Under the pieces are notes generated by a model, which saw nothing but the letters and a program-made list of their open reading frames with translations, had not been told where the DNA came from and did no database searches. The translations under genes were made by a program, and so were the position numbers. A stretch of DNA of 64,000 nt from Diprion similis (lineage: Eukaryota > Arthropoda > Insecta > Hymenoptera > Diprionidae), in contig NC_060114.1 in assembly GCF_021155765.1 (NCBI RefSeq), forward strand, positions 12,243,001-12,307,000. The letters run 5' to 3'. Positions 13,166 to 23,946 of this stretch are shown one piece after another; the first letter of the stretch is position 1; each line of letters starts with the position of its first letter.

Positions 13166-14249
13166 TCCTTTTTTCTATCAACGCAATCCTCGCCCATGGA
13201 AAGTTCATCGGGCCAAAATCGCGGGTACAACGACAACCTGAAATAACAAACAAAGATTACCCTCAGAGAAAGATGAAAAACAATACATAGCTAAGACACA
13301 ACGTAAAAATACCGAATGCGGAATACGAGCAGTTCTCTTGCATCCGGATGATGATGATCGCGGCTCTTTAGCTGCGTGACAAGCCGCGATCTGTCATTAC
13401 TCACAGCCTATTAGTCTTAGCAGCTCATAGCTCATTACTCATTTGTCAAATGCTGCGACAAGGGCAGGGGGGCGACTAAGGGGCGTAGGAATGTTTCGCG
13501 CACTCACAACGGTTCGTCCATTGTGGCAGTGCCCGTACACACATGCGTAAGTCTATACGATGCACGCATGCATTTGCGGAACGACGAGTACGCGTACATG
13601 GATGTATGATGACACGCATACGCGTGGTAAATTGATACCAGCGAGCAGAGAAACAAACAACGATAGTAGAGACCTACAAACTGAACGAACAACCAAGTGC
13701 TCACCTCGTATACTTTTGTCGCGCGCAGTAAATTTTCCTTCTGCCTACTTCAGGTTGGTGGACCCTTCCTTCCTTCCTTTCTTTTCTTGGGACGTGAAGT
13801 TCGCAACGAAATTAAATCACACTTACGAGTGTCAACGCAAACAACGCCCGCACAAAACAACGCCAGCCATATCAGAAACTGCAACAACACTAATGACACG
13901 CACACGCGGAAGGTTTTCACCCGCGCCCTCCGCGCCGCGCCCCGCACAAAAACACCGAGATATTATTTAGCCCTACCGATTACTTTGACATACGGCTTGA
14001 CAGTTTATTGTTACTATTATTTGTATTGTTATAACTATCGTTTTCTTATCAACATATCGTCACTGTCACACCCCCGTTCAAGACGAAACGAGCACGAGTC
14101 TTATTTTTCTCGTCTTATTTTTCTTCGTCGTCTGTTTTTTCGCGTTTATATTTAATGTATGAAGATGTGTATGCACATAGTATGACACATACCAACCGAG
14201 TCCTCTTCTTGAACAGCCGATTCCAAACTTTACTACCGACAATCTAGCC

Positions 14250-14335
14250 ACCTCTTCCTTTCTCTCTTACTTTATCTCTCTCTCTCTCATTCTCCCTCCC
14301 TTTCTTTACGTCTCTCTTTCCTTGCCTCACCTTTC
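14250..14335. repeat. CT-rich tract (GAGA on the minus strand)
   Basis: Pyrimidine-rich run with a (tc)n core around 14275-14288. On the TMCC-coding strand this reads GAGAGAGA, the site type bound by GAGA factor in insects. It lies about 1.1 kb upstream of the TMCC start codon. Regulatory role is inference. Confidence 0.45.
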
Positions 14336-14534
14336 GATCAGATTTCGACGAACTGCCGGTATGATTACGACTACTGATAGTGAGTGCGTTGAAGGTTGGA
14401 TTCGAAATCGCAGTAGAGAGGGAGAACCGCAAAGTAGGCGGCAAACAAAGACGATCGACTCTATCGGGTTGGGGACAGTTTGAACAGAGAGGAGATCTAA
14501 ATAAGAGGGACTGCCCTATTGGAAAATGTCCTCA

Positions 14535-14542
14535 TGACGTCA
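14535..14542. promoter_or_regulatory. CRE-type palindrome TGACGTCA
   Basis: Exact 8-bp match to the CREB/ATF consensus in the non-coding interval right of TMCC. One such match can occur by chance in a window this size. Confidence 0.3.
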
Positions 14543-15301
14543 GAGCCTGGTTATCAGCGCCACTTTATCACCACACAACCTAAGTTTTTGATTTCAATGG
14601 AGGTAAATCGTGATTAATGCGCGTAAATGAATGAAATGCAATCCATGATATACCTGTTCTATCATCCACACGCGAAAATACACGGTCAGCTGTTAGCCTG
14701 TTGGCATTAGTTTGATTTTTTTCTACCTGATAAGGCATCACTAAGTGACATTCCAAACACTCCCCGTGTCAAGTTCTGTAATTATTTTACCAAAATCCTC
14801 TGGCTCTCCGTCGGACGGCTCACGTGACGAAAAACCAGAATCTAATCTCAATTGCCCCGTTGTTGCAATATTATAAAGTGGGAAAGTGCTGGTGTTACCC
14901 GAGTACCAGCACGGATATCGGCATCCGGAAACACCAGTATCAAAGTTCGATGCTCCCAAAGACCATAATTTATTCAAAAAATGATCTTGACGAATTGTAT
15001 GTGGGCTGTAACTCTTGCGTGGACACAAAATATTCAAAAAGACGCTTTAAATTTTCGCGGGCCGTGGCCTTTCGGCACATCCGACATCTGGACTCGACTT
15101 GTGAACTTTGGTAAAATAATCACAGCATCCAGCGCGAGTCAGACCGCCTGATTCTTACACCATGGATCGGGGAGATCTGCATTCTGTACCTTGCTTTTGA
15201 GGTTATGATCGACATGCTAACTAGTTATGACAAGGTTATGATGTAATTATCAAAGATTGTAATTGAATCAGCTTTGGACAATATATTCGAATATGATAGC
15301 T

Positions 15302-15307
15302 TTTATT
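15302..15307 (-). terminator. Poly(A) signal AATAAA, GSKIP gene
   Basis: TTTATT on plus, AATAAA on minus, about 30 nt beyond the GSKIP stop codon. Confidence 0.5.
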
Positions 15308-15336
15308 TCGTACGACGGTACACGGTGTTTAATGCA

Positions 15337-15687
15337 TTATTTATGCTGGATTTTGTCAAGTTTTTCGTGGAGCAGTAATCCAAAGGAACGTGTATATCCG
15401 GGGCTGATGTAGTTCAGCAGGCTGTAAGGGGTTTCGTAATATTTAGCTTCACGGTTCAAATCGCTGTCGTATGTAGTATCAACGATGCAAAAACCGAGGG
15501 GCGACAGTTCTATGCAATATTTTACGTCTTCCAGCGTCGTCAAGTTTAGATACACCCTGTTGTTCGTATTCGGTAGTTTGTCTGATAATTTCAATTCCTT
15601 AACGTGGCACTTAACGTCAGCTGTGACCGCTTCTGCCTGAAGTTTCCACTGCTCCTTATCAAATACTCTGTCGTCCCTACTTTCCAT
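15337..15687 (-). CDS. GSKIP: GSK3-beta interaction protein homologue
   Basis: Single exon, 116 residues. The middle and C-terminus match the GSKIP fold: KLQAEAVTADVKCHVKEL near residue 15, VYLNLTTLEDVKYCIEL near 45, and the signature ETPYSLLNYISPGYTRSFG near 85, followed by LLLHEKLDKI. In vertebrates GSKIP binds and inhibits GSK3-beta through its C-terminal helix and anchors PKA type II through an N-terminal helix; it is cytosolic. Length is close to the vertebrate form (139 residues) with a shorter N-terminus. The first Met of the frame fits the family start. It is transcribed away from the FBXO33-type gene. Confidence 0.93.
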   Translation of the reverse strand: MESRDDRVFDKEQWKLQAEAVTADVKCHVKELKLSDKLPNTNNRVYLNLTTLEDVKYCIELSPLGFCIVDTTYDSDLNREAKYYETPYSLLNYISPGYTRSFGLLLHEKLDKIQHK

Positions 15688-15785
15688 TTTAGCTTGTACC
15701 TACTTATTTTTAATTTTTCGCCTCCGCAAACGGAACAACAAATTTGACCAACAGACTACGCAACGACCATTGAGGTCAATATGGA

Positions 15786-15805
15786 TTAGGTTAGGTTAGG
15801 TCAGG
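15786..15805 (+). repeat. Interstitial TTAGG telomere-type repeat
   Basis: Three TTAGG units in tandem and a TCAGG variant, 100 bp upstream of GSKIP. TTAGG is the ancestral insect telomere unit. Confidence 0.8.
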
Positions 15806-16070
15806 TTACTCTCCGGAGTTCCGATTGGTGAAGAAATACGAAGATTTTGCTGATTTTTCTAATATACGAATTACTGAAATAAAATTACTAATAAATTAGT
15901 ACAATGAAAAAGAGTGTATCAACAGATATAAGACTTTATCCTCTAAGACTTTATCTTACTGATAAAAACTTAATAAAGCTATAACATAGTTTACTGATAT
16001 TACTTTTTTTTAAACCCTTATCCTGCATTGCCTTATTTATCTGATGATAAGTGAAGAAGGTGAATCTAAT

Positions 16071-16544
16071 AAGTTGATCTTTAACGGCGAAAGTTGTTAA
16101 TAATGAGTAATAACTATGCAATGAAATTATTTACATTGCAGTCGTATCAGAGGGGTTCCCTGGTTGATTTGGTCGTTGACGTATACGGTATACATCTCAA
16201 AATATCGAAGTCCACGTATCTCAGCCGCGAAAACGGGCTCACATCCTCATTCTATATGCAATTCTCAACAAAAACAATCGAATGCATTTCCATTCGGCGC
16301 AAAAATAAAGAAATGGCACGAATTCTACGAAATTCCAATTGTAAATTCGGAAAATTCATGCCATTTCTTTATTTCTGCGTCGAATGAAAATGTATTGGAG
16401 TTTTTTCCTTGGGAATTGTATATGGAATGGGGCTGTCCGATCTTTGGAGACATACCTATAGGTCCGTGTCGAAATCGACGAGGACACCCCCTTAATGTAG
16501 ATTTTCTCTTGTAAATCGTTAATTATAGTCGGAAAGATCAACTT
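16071..16544. mobile_element. Palindromic foldback (MITE-like) element
   Basis: The ends are exact inverted copies (aagttgatcttt at 16071, aaagatcaactt at 16533-16544). The interior keeps matching inward on both arms, most clearly cattcggcgcaaaaataaag on the left and its near complement around 16363-16390. The axis lies near 16340. No transposase is encoded and no clear target-site duplication is visible. Most of the element is imperfect inverted repeat, as in foldback MITEs. Confidence 0.7.
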
Positions 16545-16953
16545 TACTAAATGCAGTTTTATTCGAAAAAACGCTATTGCATTTCTAACCGCAAGAAAGT
16601 CGCATTGAATTATAAATTTACGTTCTTGTCGTATTTTTTACTTCACAATAACTATTAAAAAAGATAACAACTTAATAACTTGCCGATCGCTTCCTGTACC
16701 TTCATATTCATGTATTTTACTTGACATCACCAGCTACGTAATTACTTCTTTTTTTAGCAACATACTACTGAGTCACACTAATGTTTTTACGTCAAACTAT
16801 AATTTCGTTCTAAGATTGAATTGCATAAAATTTAAGACACCTGGTACAACGAAGTGAGTAGATACAAATAGCAATGATAACCGATGACAGAAAAGTACTT
16901 CAGATGTAACGACGATGAGATGAGATGAGGTCAAGACAGATTGAAGCTGGGAG

Positions 16954-18777
16954 ATGTGGGATCAGCTGCCGGAGCTGATACTTACAGAAATATTCAGGCA
17001 CCTAAATAGCAGGGACCGGGCAAATTTGGGAGAGGTCTGCAAATCATGGAAACACGCCGTATCCTCTCCTATTCTTTGGCGCTCAGTGACAGTCCTCATA
17101 GATCGTGATCTGCGTGGTGAATTACCACTGGCAAAAGAGCTTGCGGTGCTTACCTTGCGCAATGACAATTTTTCTCAGAATTTTAGCCATCCCAATAATA
17201 CATAAAAACATCTTCAATTTTTGGTCTCAAGGTCAAGTATGGGCAGCACATGCGTCGCCTGGAGCTCGCTTGGTCTAGGCCATATGTAATTCCAAGGGAG
17301 ACACGGTTTGCACGTAACATTCAGGCAGAAGCGGGTGCAGATTTCCTCAATGTCATTAGAACAAAAGACGTGCAACTGAAGGAGCTCATCCTGGCTGACT
17401 GGGTATTCAGTTGCAAGTGGGGTAATCGAGGAAAGCTTTTATGCGCATTAGCTAATTTCTTAGGGTGAGCAGTGTAAAGAACCAATGGCAGGAATAAGAA
17501 ATAATAAACCGTCTGTCACGAGACATTTTTCATCATCACAGCTGCCAGCACAAACTTGAGACTCTGGACCTGATGAATGCTAATTTAGGAGTCAGTGACG
17601 TTTTGAGAATTTTGGGTTCTGCGGTCAGAGCATCTGGGGATCGCCTAGCGTCATTGGATCTTCGAGGTGCTTTCAGGGAGTGGCAAGCACCTCACAGCAA
17701 CCCCAGGTGATTCTTTTTCACCAGGTAATATAGAAGTGTCGTAAATTCGTTACGTCATATCTACTTTCCAGGTATCTGCGTCTACTTGGTCGACTGGGAG
17801 CTTTGGCCACCCTCAGACTAGATTATCCAGCTTTATCGGACAGTGTACTCAATGCTTTAACCAGTGCTGCACCGTCGGCCCTTCGCATACTTCATATATC
17901 TGTTCGAGACTCTGATTCCAGGCAACACACAATCACTAACAGAGCTTGGCATGAACTTGCCGTTGCATGTCCTAAGCTGACAGTCTCTTACACGATAGGT
18001 ATGAAACATAATTAAAACATACATTTTTAAAATATACATTTTTAAAATATACATTTCTGATCTGATACATGATAAACAAAGTAGCGACTAGTTTGTTGCT
18101 CGCTCAGCATGAACCCAGTACTTGAATTTTCAGTGAACATCTCGCACTATGAGGACATGTGCTATTTGCTACTGCCCAGTGTTCCACTTGGGAGTTTTCA
18201 AATGTTTAGCGGCCATGTCTGGGATCAGAGCAGATCTCGTAACTTTCGGAGTACCGTTGGACTACTCATAACTCACTATACTGACACATTGTGTGCGTTT
18301 GATGTGGATAAAATGTTGTGAAATTCAGTTTAACTCACCTTTGAACACAATTTATTTAAATTATGTAAATTTACAGCGGAAGTCATGCTCCAGTTGCGAA
18401 ACAATCGAGAATTGCTAGATGATTTATTAGTATCTCTTTTGGTTCGCTGCAAACAATTAACACAGTTGCAATACGACGGTGTTCTCAGGAGCTTGGACAC
18501 CCTGCGAGATATTTGTGAACTTCAGACAGCCAGCAAGACTTGTATGCTTAAAAATGATTTTACGAATTTCATATATATGTGTTTTATTAATTTCTTATCA
18601 CTATTTTCTTCACTGACGGGTGTAGGTTTTCAACGAATTCATGTGAAACCACGTAATGTAAGTTCACACAATCGTGCAATCTTGGATGACATCGGCTATC
18701 AGTACGATCATAAAATGGTGCAGCAAGGAGTTGATTTCTGTATTGAAGACCCTGCTTCAGTTTTGATATTTCACTGA
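16954..18777 (+). CDS. FBXO33: F-box protein of FBXO33 type
   Basis: Seven exons: 16954-17145, 17232-17464, 17542-17706, 17772-17998, 18134-18292, 18377-18541 and 18626-18777; 1293 nt, 430 residues, phases consistent. Residues 1-45 are an F-box (WDQLPELILTEIFRHLNSRD, VCKSWKHAV, ILW), the Skp1-binding part of SCF ubiquitin ligases. Leucine-rich segments follow (KLETLDLMNANLG, LASLDLRGAF, LATLRLDYPALSD). The later part RAWHELAVACPKLTVSY...EDMCYLLLPSVPLG resembles vertebrate FBXO33, an SCF subunit reported to act on YB-1. The first donor (GTGCTT at 17146) is weak, so the exon 1-2 joint (ELA|VKYGQH) is the least certain. FBXO39-like is the other candidate. It converges with the zinc-finger array. 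Confidence 0.82.
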
Positions 18778-19459
18778 AAATTTCTGTCTCTGTTAAATCT
18801 AATATCATTATGCTTTCCAACATCCAACAAAAAGTGCTAAACTACAAATTTGGCACACAAATGATATCTGAATCTGAATTGCAAAATTAGGTTGTCCGGA
18901 GTTTATCAGTGCCACAGTTGAACAATTATGTAAATTTAATACCTTCCTTGTATTGCAGTAATTAAACGTTTTTATTAACCGCATAACACATTATTTTGGA
19001 ACAGTTCAAGTCTCACCACACATATCATGTAATGATAAAAAAATACATTCTACTATGACATTAGAAAAATTAAGTTAAATTAAAGAAATAAAAATAAAAT
19101 AAAATTTAATGGAATAATGGAATGGAATTAATAAAATGTATGGAAGATTAACGGAAAGCTTTTACTGATAATAAGAACATCATCTGAGAAAATGTAAATA
19201 TCGGATACATTGATACTAATGTCTTGTATGAAATATGCAATACATATGGAATTACAATAGAAACACATATATTGTTTACAACAAATCAGCTATATGACTT
19301 TTCTGATGTATGTATCAGAGTTTAAATAAAGGGAAAGCAAACATCGAATAATGAAAGAAACTCACACAAACTAGATATATAATATTAGTAATAACGTGAA
19401 ATTGAAATGCAATAAAATTATTATATGAACTCGTTGAAATGAATATCATCTTCTTTCAT
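18778..19459. other. Convergent 3' region of FBXO33 and cassette V1
   Basis: AT-rich non-coding sequence holding the 3' UTRs of two converging units. Overlapping AATAAA copies at 19087-19105 (+) fit the F-box gene. TTTATT at 18971-18976 could serve V1 on the minus strand. No other feature seen. Confidence 0.55.
19087..19105 (+). terminator. Clustered AATAAA poly(A) signals
   Basis: Overlapping aataaa units about 310 nt after the F-box stop codon. Confidence 0.4.
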
Positions 19460-20501
19460 CTAATGACGACGACTTTTAAGATGAAGATTAAGAATAGTTC
19501 GTGTTACAAATCCTTTGTTACATTTGATGCAGACATAAGGCCTTTCACCACTGTGATAACGTTTATGAACAACCAATGTTGATCTCTGTGTAAAAGTTTT
19601 ACCACAGTCATCGCAGGTGTGCTTTCTTTCCCCGGAATGGGTAATATTGTGAGTTTTCAACAGACCCATAGATGCAAAACATTTTCCGCACACTTCACAT
19701 GTGAATGGCTTCTCCCCGGTGTGAATTCTTCTGTGTACTTGCATGCTTGCAAGGCTAGTCACCGCCTTGCCACACAAATCGCAGAGGAACAATTGCTTCT
19801 TTCTGCGACAATTTTTTTCACCGTGTTCATCCTGCTTATGCCTATAGTACAATGGTTTATGGGAAAAACTTTGGCCACAAATTTCACAAGAATATTTCTT
19901 CACTGTATTGCTGGAACACATCTCGGGATGCAATGTTCTGACGTGACCCTTGACGTGATCTTTACTTTTAAATGACTTTCCACAAGTCGTGCACGCAAAC
20001 GGTCTAGCAACTTCGTGCGATACCAGATGAGCCTTGAGCTCCCCCTGTGCTATGAATCCCTTCTCACAAATCTCACAAAACACTGAGTAATCTTTCCAAT
20101 GATGTCGTTTCTGGTGAAGGCCGATATTCACCTTGTGCAACGACTTGTAATCGCACTCGTCGCAGCTGTAAACAATCTGGGCTTTGTGAATCTTTACATG
20201 CTGCTTTAGCTGCCGTGGTGTGCTGAAACTACGAGAACATTCATTGCATTCAAATGCCTTCGCAATTCCATGCACTATGTTGAGATGCTCTATCATTCGT
20301 ATTTCATAATTCAGCTCAATATCACAGATGTGACACTTGGTCGACTTTTTCGCATTCTTGGACGTTTCAACTTTTGGCACTGATGTTGCGTTCTCCGGTT
20401 TCTCAATTCTGCTCACAGTCAACTGATTCACAACTACCTCCCCAGCTGCTTCGTCTTCAAGTAGCGCTAACTTCTCATTATTTGCCAGTGGCAAGAAACT
20501 T
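19460..20501 (-). CDS. Zinc-finger cassette V1 (10 C2H2 fingers)
   Basis: Last cassette of the array in transcription order. The acceptor TTTTACAG ends at 20502, and the exon adds 346 residues after the split codon. A linker of about 55 residues (SFLPLANNEKLALLEDE, mildly acidic) leads to ten C2H2 fingers running almost to the stop. The last four have canonical TGEKPF/SGERPY linkers and FTQRSTLVVHKRYH / FVTRTILNLH helices, nearly identical to V2 and V16. The spacer to V2 is only 341 bp. There is no in-exon Met before the fingers in a convincing start context, so it should need an upstream exon. Confidence 0.93.
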
Positions 20502-20781
20502 CTGTAAAACGACAATTACTATCAAACTCATTTGCACTAACATTCAAAATGGTGATAGTTTTGAAAATGCTGGTCCTGTATTTGCGATGTTGTCATTACG
20601 TAGACTGATTGAATAGGGTGGAGGTCAGAAGTTGTTGACAATTTGGATAGAGCTCTACTTAGGGTGTAAGACAAATGACAGCGCGTAGATTTTCGTAACG
20701 TCAGGTCACGATGTCATTGAAACATCAACAGAAAATATAACATAAAAGCTAAAAGATATTCACTACCCTCTAACACCAATT

Positions 20782-20787
20782 TTTATT
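20782..20787 (-). terminator. Poly(A) signal AATAAA, cassette V2
   Basis: Minus-strand AATAAA about 56 nt after the V2 stop and about 280 nt before the V1 acceptor, supporting V2 as a terminal exon. Confidence 0.55.
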
Positions 20788-20842
20788 TAAGTACTCGAAA
20801 TGGAACGCGATCTAAGTGTGTCATCGAGCTTACCTGGTATTG

Positions 20843-22273
20843 TCAGTGACAGGATTTTAGATGAGTATTTAGGACAGTGCGAGTGACAAAACCCTTATTA
20901 CATTTTTGGCAGACATACGGCCGTTCACCAGTGTGATATCTCTTATGCACAACAAGAGTGGATCGTTGGGTAAATGATTTTCCACACTGATCACACGTGT
21001 ATTTTCTTTCACCCGTATGTGTAACGTTATGTGTTCTCAGTAACGTTTCACAAGCAAAGCATTTTCCACATACTTCACAGGTATAAGGTTTTTCACCAGT
21101 ATGACTTCGGTTGTGAATTTGAAAGCCCTTCGCTGTTTTCAACTCTTTTCCACATAGCGCACAGAGATACCTACGCCGGGGTCTTTCATAATTAGGAATA
21201 CCATGAACATCAAGCTTATGTTGCTTCAATACGGATTTAAACTTGTAAGCCATGCCGCAAATCTTGCATTTATGCTTAGAATCTTCAGTTTCGTCCTCTG
21301 CTGGCTGATTGAAATGATACAATCTGTGATGCTCCTTGAGAGATTCAACATCATTGAAGGTAATACTACATCTGTTACATTGTTGATAGTCGATAAAGTT
21401 ATGTATAGCTGTATGCGTTACAAATTGTTCCTCATCCGTAAAAGTTTCACAACATACTTCGCAGTAAAATTTCACTTTTGGCACATGCTGTTTCTTCCTG
21501 TGCCTCTCTAGATCCGCATTCGTAACACATATGAACTTACACTGGTCACAGGAAATATTCTTCGGAGTGTGAGACTTTTTAACATGAGCATTCAGCATGA
21601 ATTGTTGTGCGTATGTTCTCCAGCATGACGTACATTTAAAAGGTTTCTGAATGCCATGCGCTATTCTGAGATGTGCAACTAGCCGTGTTACAAAGTGAAA
21701 TTTTTCATTACAAATTTCACACGCCTTAATGTTGCTCTCTGATCTGAAAATTTACATGAATATAAATAGACTAGGACGCATGTTAAGGAAATTGTAGAGA
21801 AACTAAATACATTTGGACAAGGATTGCTCTAGTATAATGTGAACTATAAGCATAATGCAAACACACGTTCAATTTCAATTTTGAGCATAACAACTAAACG
21901 GTCCGCTTCTCAGTAACCTGATTTTCTTTGCGATTTTCTTTTTTGTATATTTCGATGCAAATGAAATTGGTGTTAGAGCGCAGGTGATGCGCACGACTAA
22001 CTTTTTACTTTCTAAATTAATCTGGAGAATTCTCAATTCTTCTTACACCCTCTGAAAATGATTGAATCCTCAAAATTGCCTACTAAAATTTGTACTGAAG
22101 TATAATGCTAAAGAAGGGTTGCATTTAAAAACCATTTGCAGCCCTGTATTTATCTATTATAAAGATGATGATAGGTTTGTTTTACTTACTTTACTTCGGT
22201 GGAGATAGGGTCGTTCTCGAGCTTCATCTTAAACTCGGTTTCATCAAACTGAATATGATCGGTGGACCACTGG
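20843..22273 (-). CDS. Zinc-finger cassette V2 with its own 84-nt leader exon (10 fingers)
   Basis: Main exon 20843-21743 (acceptor TTTTCAG, phase 2) adds 299 residues with ten fingers and almost no linker: the first finger (CEICNEKF) begins about ten residues in. A preceding exon at 22190-22273 (TTACAG acceptor, GTAAGT donor, phase 2 at both ends, 28 codons) encodes QWSTDHIQFDETEFKMKLEN, an acidic linker that fits the type seen at the start of other cassettes. Joining gives ...STEVK|KSESNIK. The same frame is open upstream to a Met at 22404, so this could instead be an alternative first exon. A strong donor (CAG|GTAAGC) lies 9 nt after the V2 stop codon. Last fingers pair with V1. Confidence 0.88.
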
Positions 22274-22615
22274 CTGTAACATAATTTCACGTGACTAAGT
22301 ATTACTTTTATCAACGTTACCAGAAAAAATTTAGGAATCAGTACCCTAACTCTCAAGCATATACACGTACGTTGAACGCGCATGTCATTAAAGTCTGATT
22401 TCAAGCACTCGGCTCTGAACAGCTCGCAGGTTAAACGCTTGTTCCAGATTATGAGAATATATTAGTCTCCTCTTAAAGTAAAATAGGTAACCGCTTGGCA
22501 GAAAATAAGAAAATTTAGTAACGTCTATCAATAGAGTCGGATATTAAAACAATATGTGGTAGTATACATTGGGTTGTTGTTAGTTTATTTTCATTCGACT
22601 CTATCGCCAGATATT

Positions 22616-22643
22616 TTTATTTATATTTGTGTCCACATTTATT
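22616..22643 (-). terminator. Two AATAAA poly(A) signals, cassette V3
   Basis: Minus-strand AATAAA at 22638-22643 and 22616-22621, 18 and 40 nt beyond the V3 stop. Confidence 0.55.
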
Positions 22644-22660
22644 GGACGGTGATATTTATA

Positions 22661-23573
22661 CTACGACAAAGTAAGATTAGTGCTGTGAGTTTTTTGGTGC
22701 TTCTTGAGGAATGTGTTGGAGACAAATCCTTTCTTGCAAATCAAACATTGATACGGACGTTGCCCAGTGTGGTATCGCATGTGAAATACCAAAGAAGTTC
22801 TCTGCGTGAAGCCTTTGCCACATTGCAAACAAATGTGCGGTTTTTCCCCCGTATGCGTGCGTTGATGTAGTTTTAAATTCTCTCGAGAACTAAAATGTTT
22901 TCCACATATTTCGCAACTGACTGGTTTTTCACCAGTATGCGTCCTTCTGTGTGTTACCAAAACACTTTGGGAGGATACCTGTTTCCCGCAAAAGTCACAG
23001 AGGAAAGTTTTCAAATGTTGTTCTACCCCATGACATGATTTCATATGCCGCATCAAAAGTCTTTTGTATGGAAAATTCATGGAGCAAACGGCACAATTAT
23101 ATCTGTCGACAGTTTGCATCAATTCAGGGTGATTTACTCTTTTATGAACCAGTAAGTTATTTTTATAAGGATAGGACTTTGGACAAAGCTCACAGGCATA
23201 AGGTTTTTTACCAGAGTGAACATTCTTGTGCTCAACATACTCTTTCTTAGAGAGAAAACCCTTGTTGCACAATTCGCATTTATAAGCGTAATCTTTGGCA
23301 TGTCTCCGCCTGTGGTATTCCAAATTCGATTTTTGATTACACGTGTAACTACAGAGGTCGCAACCGAATCTTTTTAGTCCAGTGTGTATTAATTTGTGTC
23401 TCTTGATGTTCATTGGACTACGAAACGCTTTGCCACACTGATCACATTTGAATGCACGTTCAATCCCATGCACATTTTTCAAATGTTCAATGAGTTTGGT
23501 CATGTGAAAAAATCCAGCATCACATTTTCTGCATTCGTGTATTGCTCGTTTGCTTGATTTACTCCATGAACTC
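22661..23573 (-). CDS. Zinc-finger cassette V3 (10 C2H2 fingers)
   Basis: Acceptor CTGTTTCAG, phase 2; 303 residues. Only 13 residues (SSWSKSSKRAIHE) precede the first finger, so nearly the whole product is DNA-binding. Ten fingers: the third (CDLCSYTCNQKSNLEYH) and fifth/sixth have non-canonical linkers, and the last four use TGEKP/TGQRP linkers. The C-terminus is short (STNLTLS). It is closest in layout to V1, V2, V16 and V17. The spacer to V4 is 373 bp, with a weak donor-like site but no open leader frame. Confidence 0.93.
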
Positions 23574-23946
23574 CTGAAACAGAAAATAAGCTGAAATGGC
23601 TGTTCTTTCTCCACGTCTGTAGAATACCCTATATAATCCCTTATACTCTAATAACTGATCGTAAATATCTAATATTACCTAAAATAACTCTTCACAATAC
23701 GTCGTGTATCTATCTGCTGCAGGATTATAATTCTCAAAATATTTTCGACAAGTTTGAAAGAGCCTAGGAAATATTTAAAATTTGACGAATTACGACTATA
23801 GGGTGTGATTTATACAGATTTTAATCATACCAAGTATATTATTACAGTGGCTTATTCGAACATGCAATTTTATAGTTATACACAATTTTAGGCAGTATAG
23901 TGATACCTCGCTTTTGCTATTAAATGAAAGATGTTGTATTTACAAG

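Larger units (their letters stand above)
13166..15336. other. TMCC upstream region and GSKIP 3' flank
   Basis: Holds the TMCC 5' leader (13166-13237 plus a probable leader exon from 13705), a more GC-rich stretch at 13320-14000, a CT-rich tract and a perfect cAMP-response-element palindrome. Open frames at 13560-14155 and 14741-15114 occur on both strands but show no domain. A perfect 8-bp inverted repeat (gtgctggt/accagcac) lies near 14887-14913. No further gene is supported. Confidence 0.5.
15688..16953. other. Divergent intergenic region between GSKIP and FBXO33
   Basis: Shared upstream region of two divergent genes. It contains the TTAGG run just upstream of GSKIP, a duplicated 11-mer (aagactttatc at about 15930 and 15945), and the 474-bp palindromic element. 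Overlapping open frames on both strands between 16094 and 16541 are products of that palindrome. Confidence 0.6.

Noticed and set aside
14741-15114. Overlapping open frames of about 97 codons on both strands
   Set aside because: Mirror frames with no domain, no clear splice context and no homologue I recognise.
16094-16541. Open frames of 61-116 codons on both strands
   Set aside because: They lie inside the palindromic element and are similar to each other because the element is an inverted repeat.
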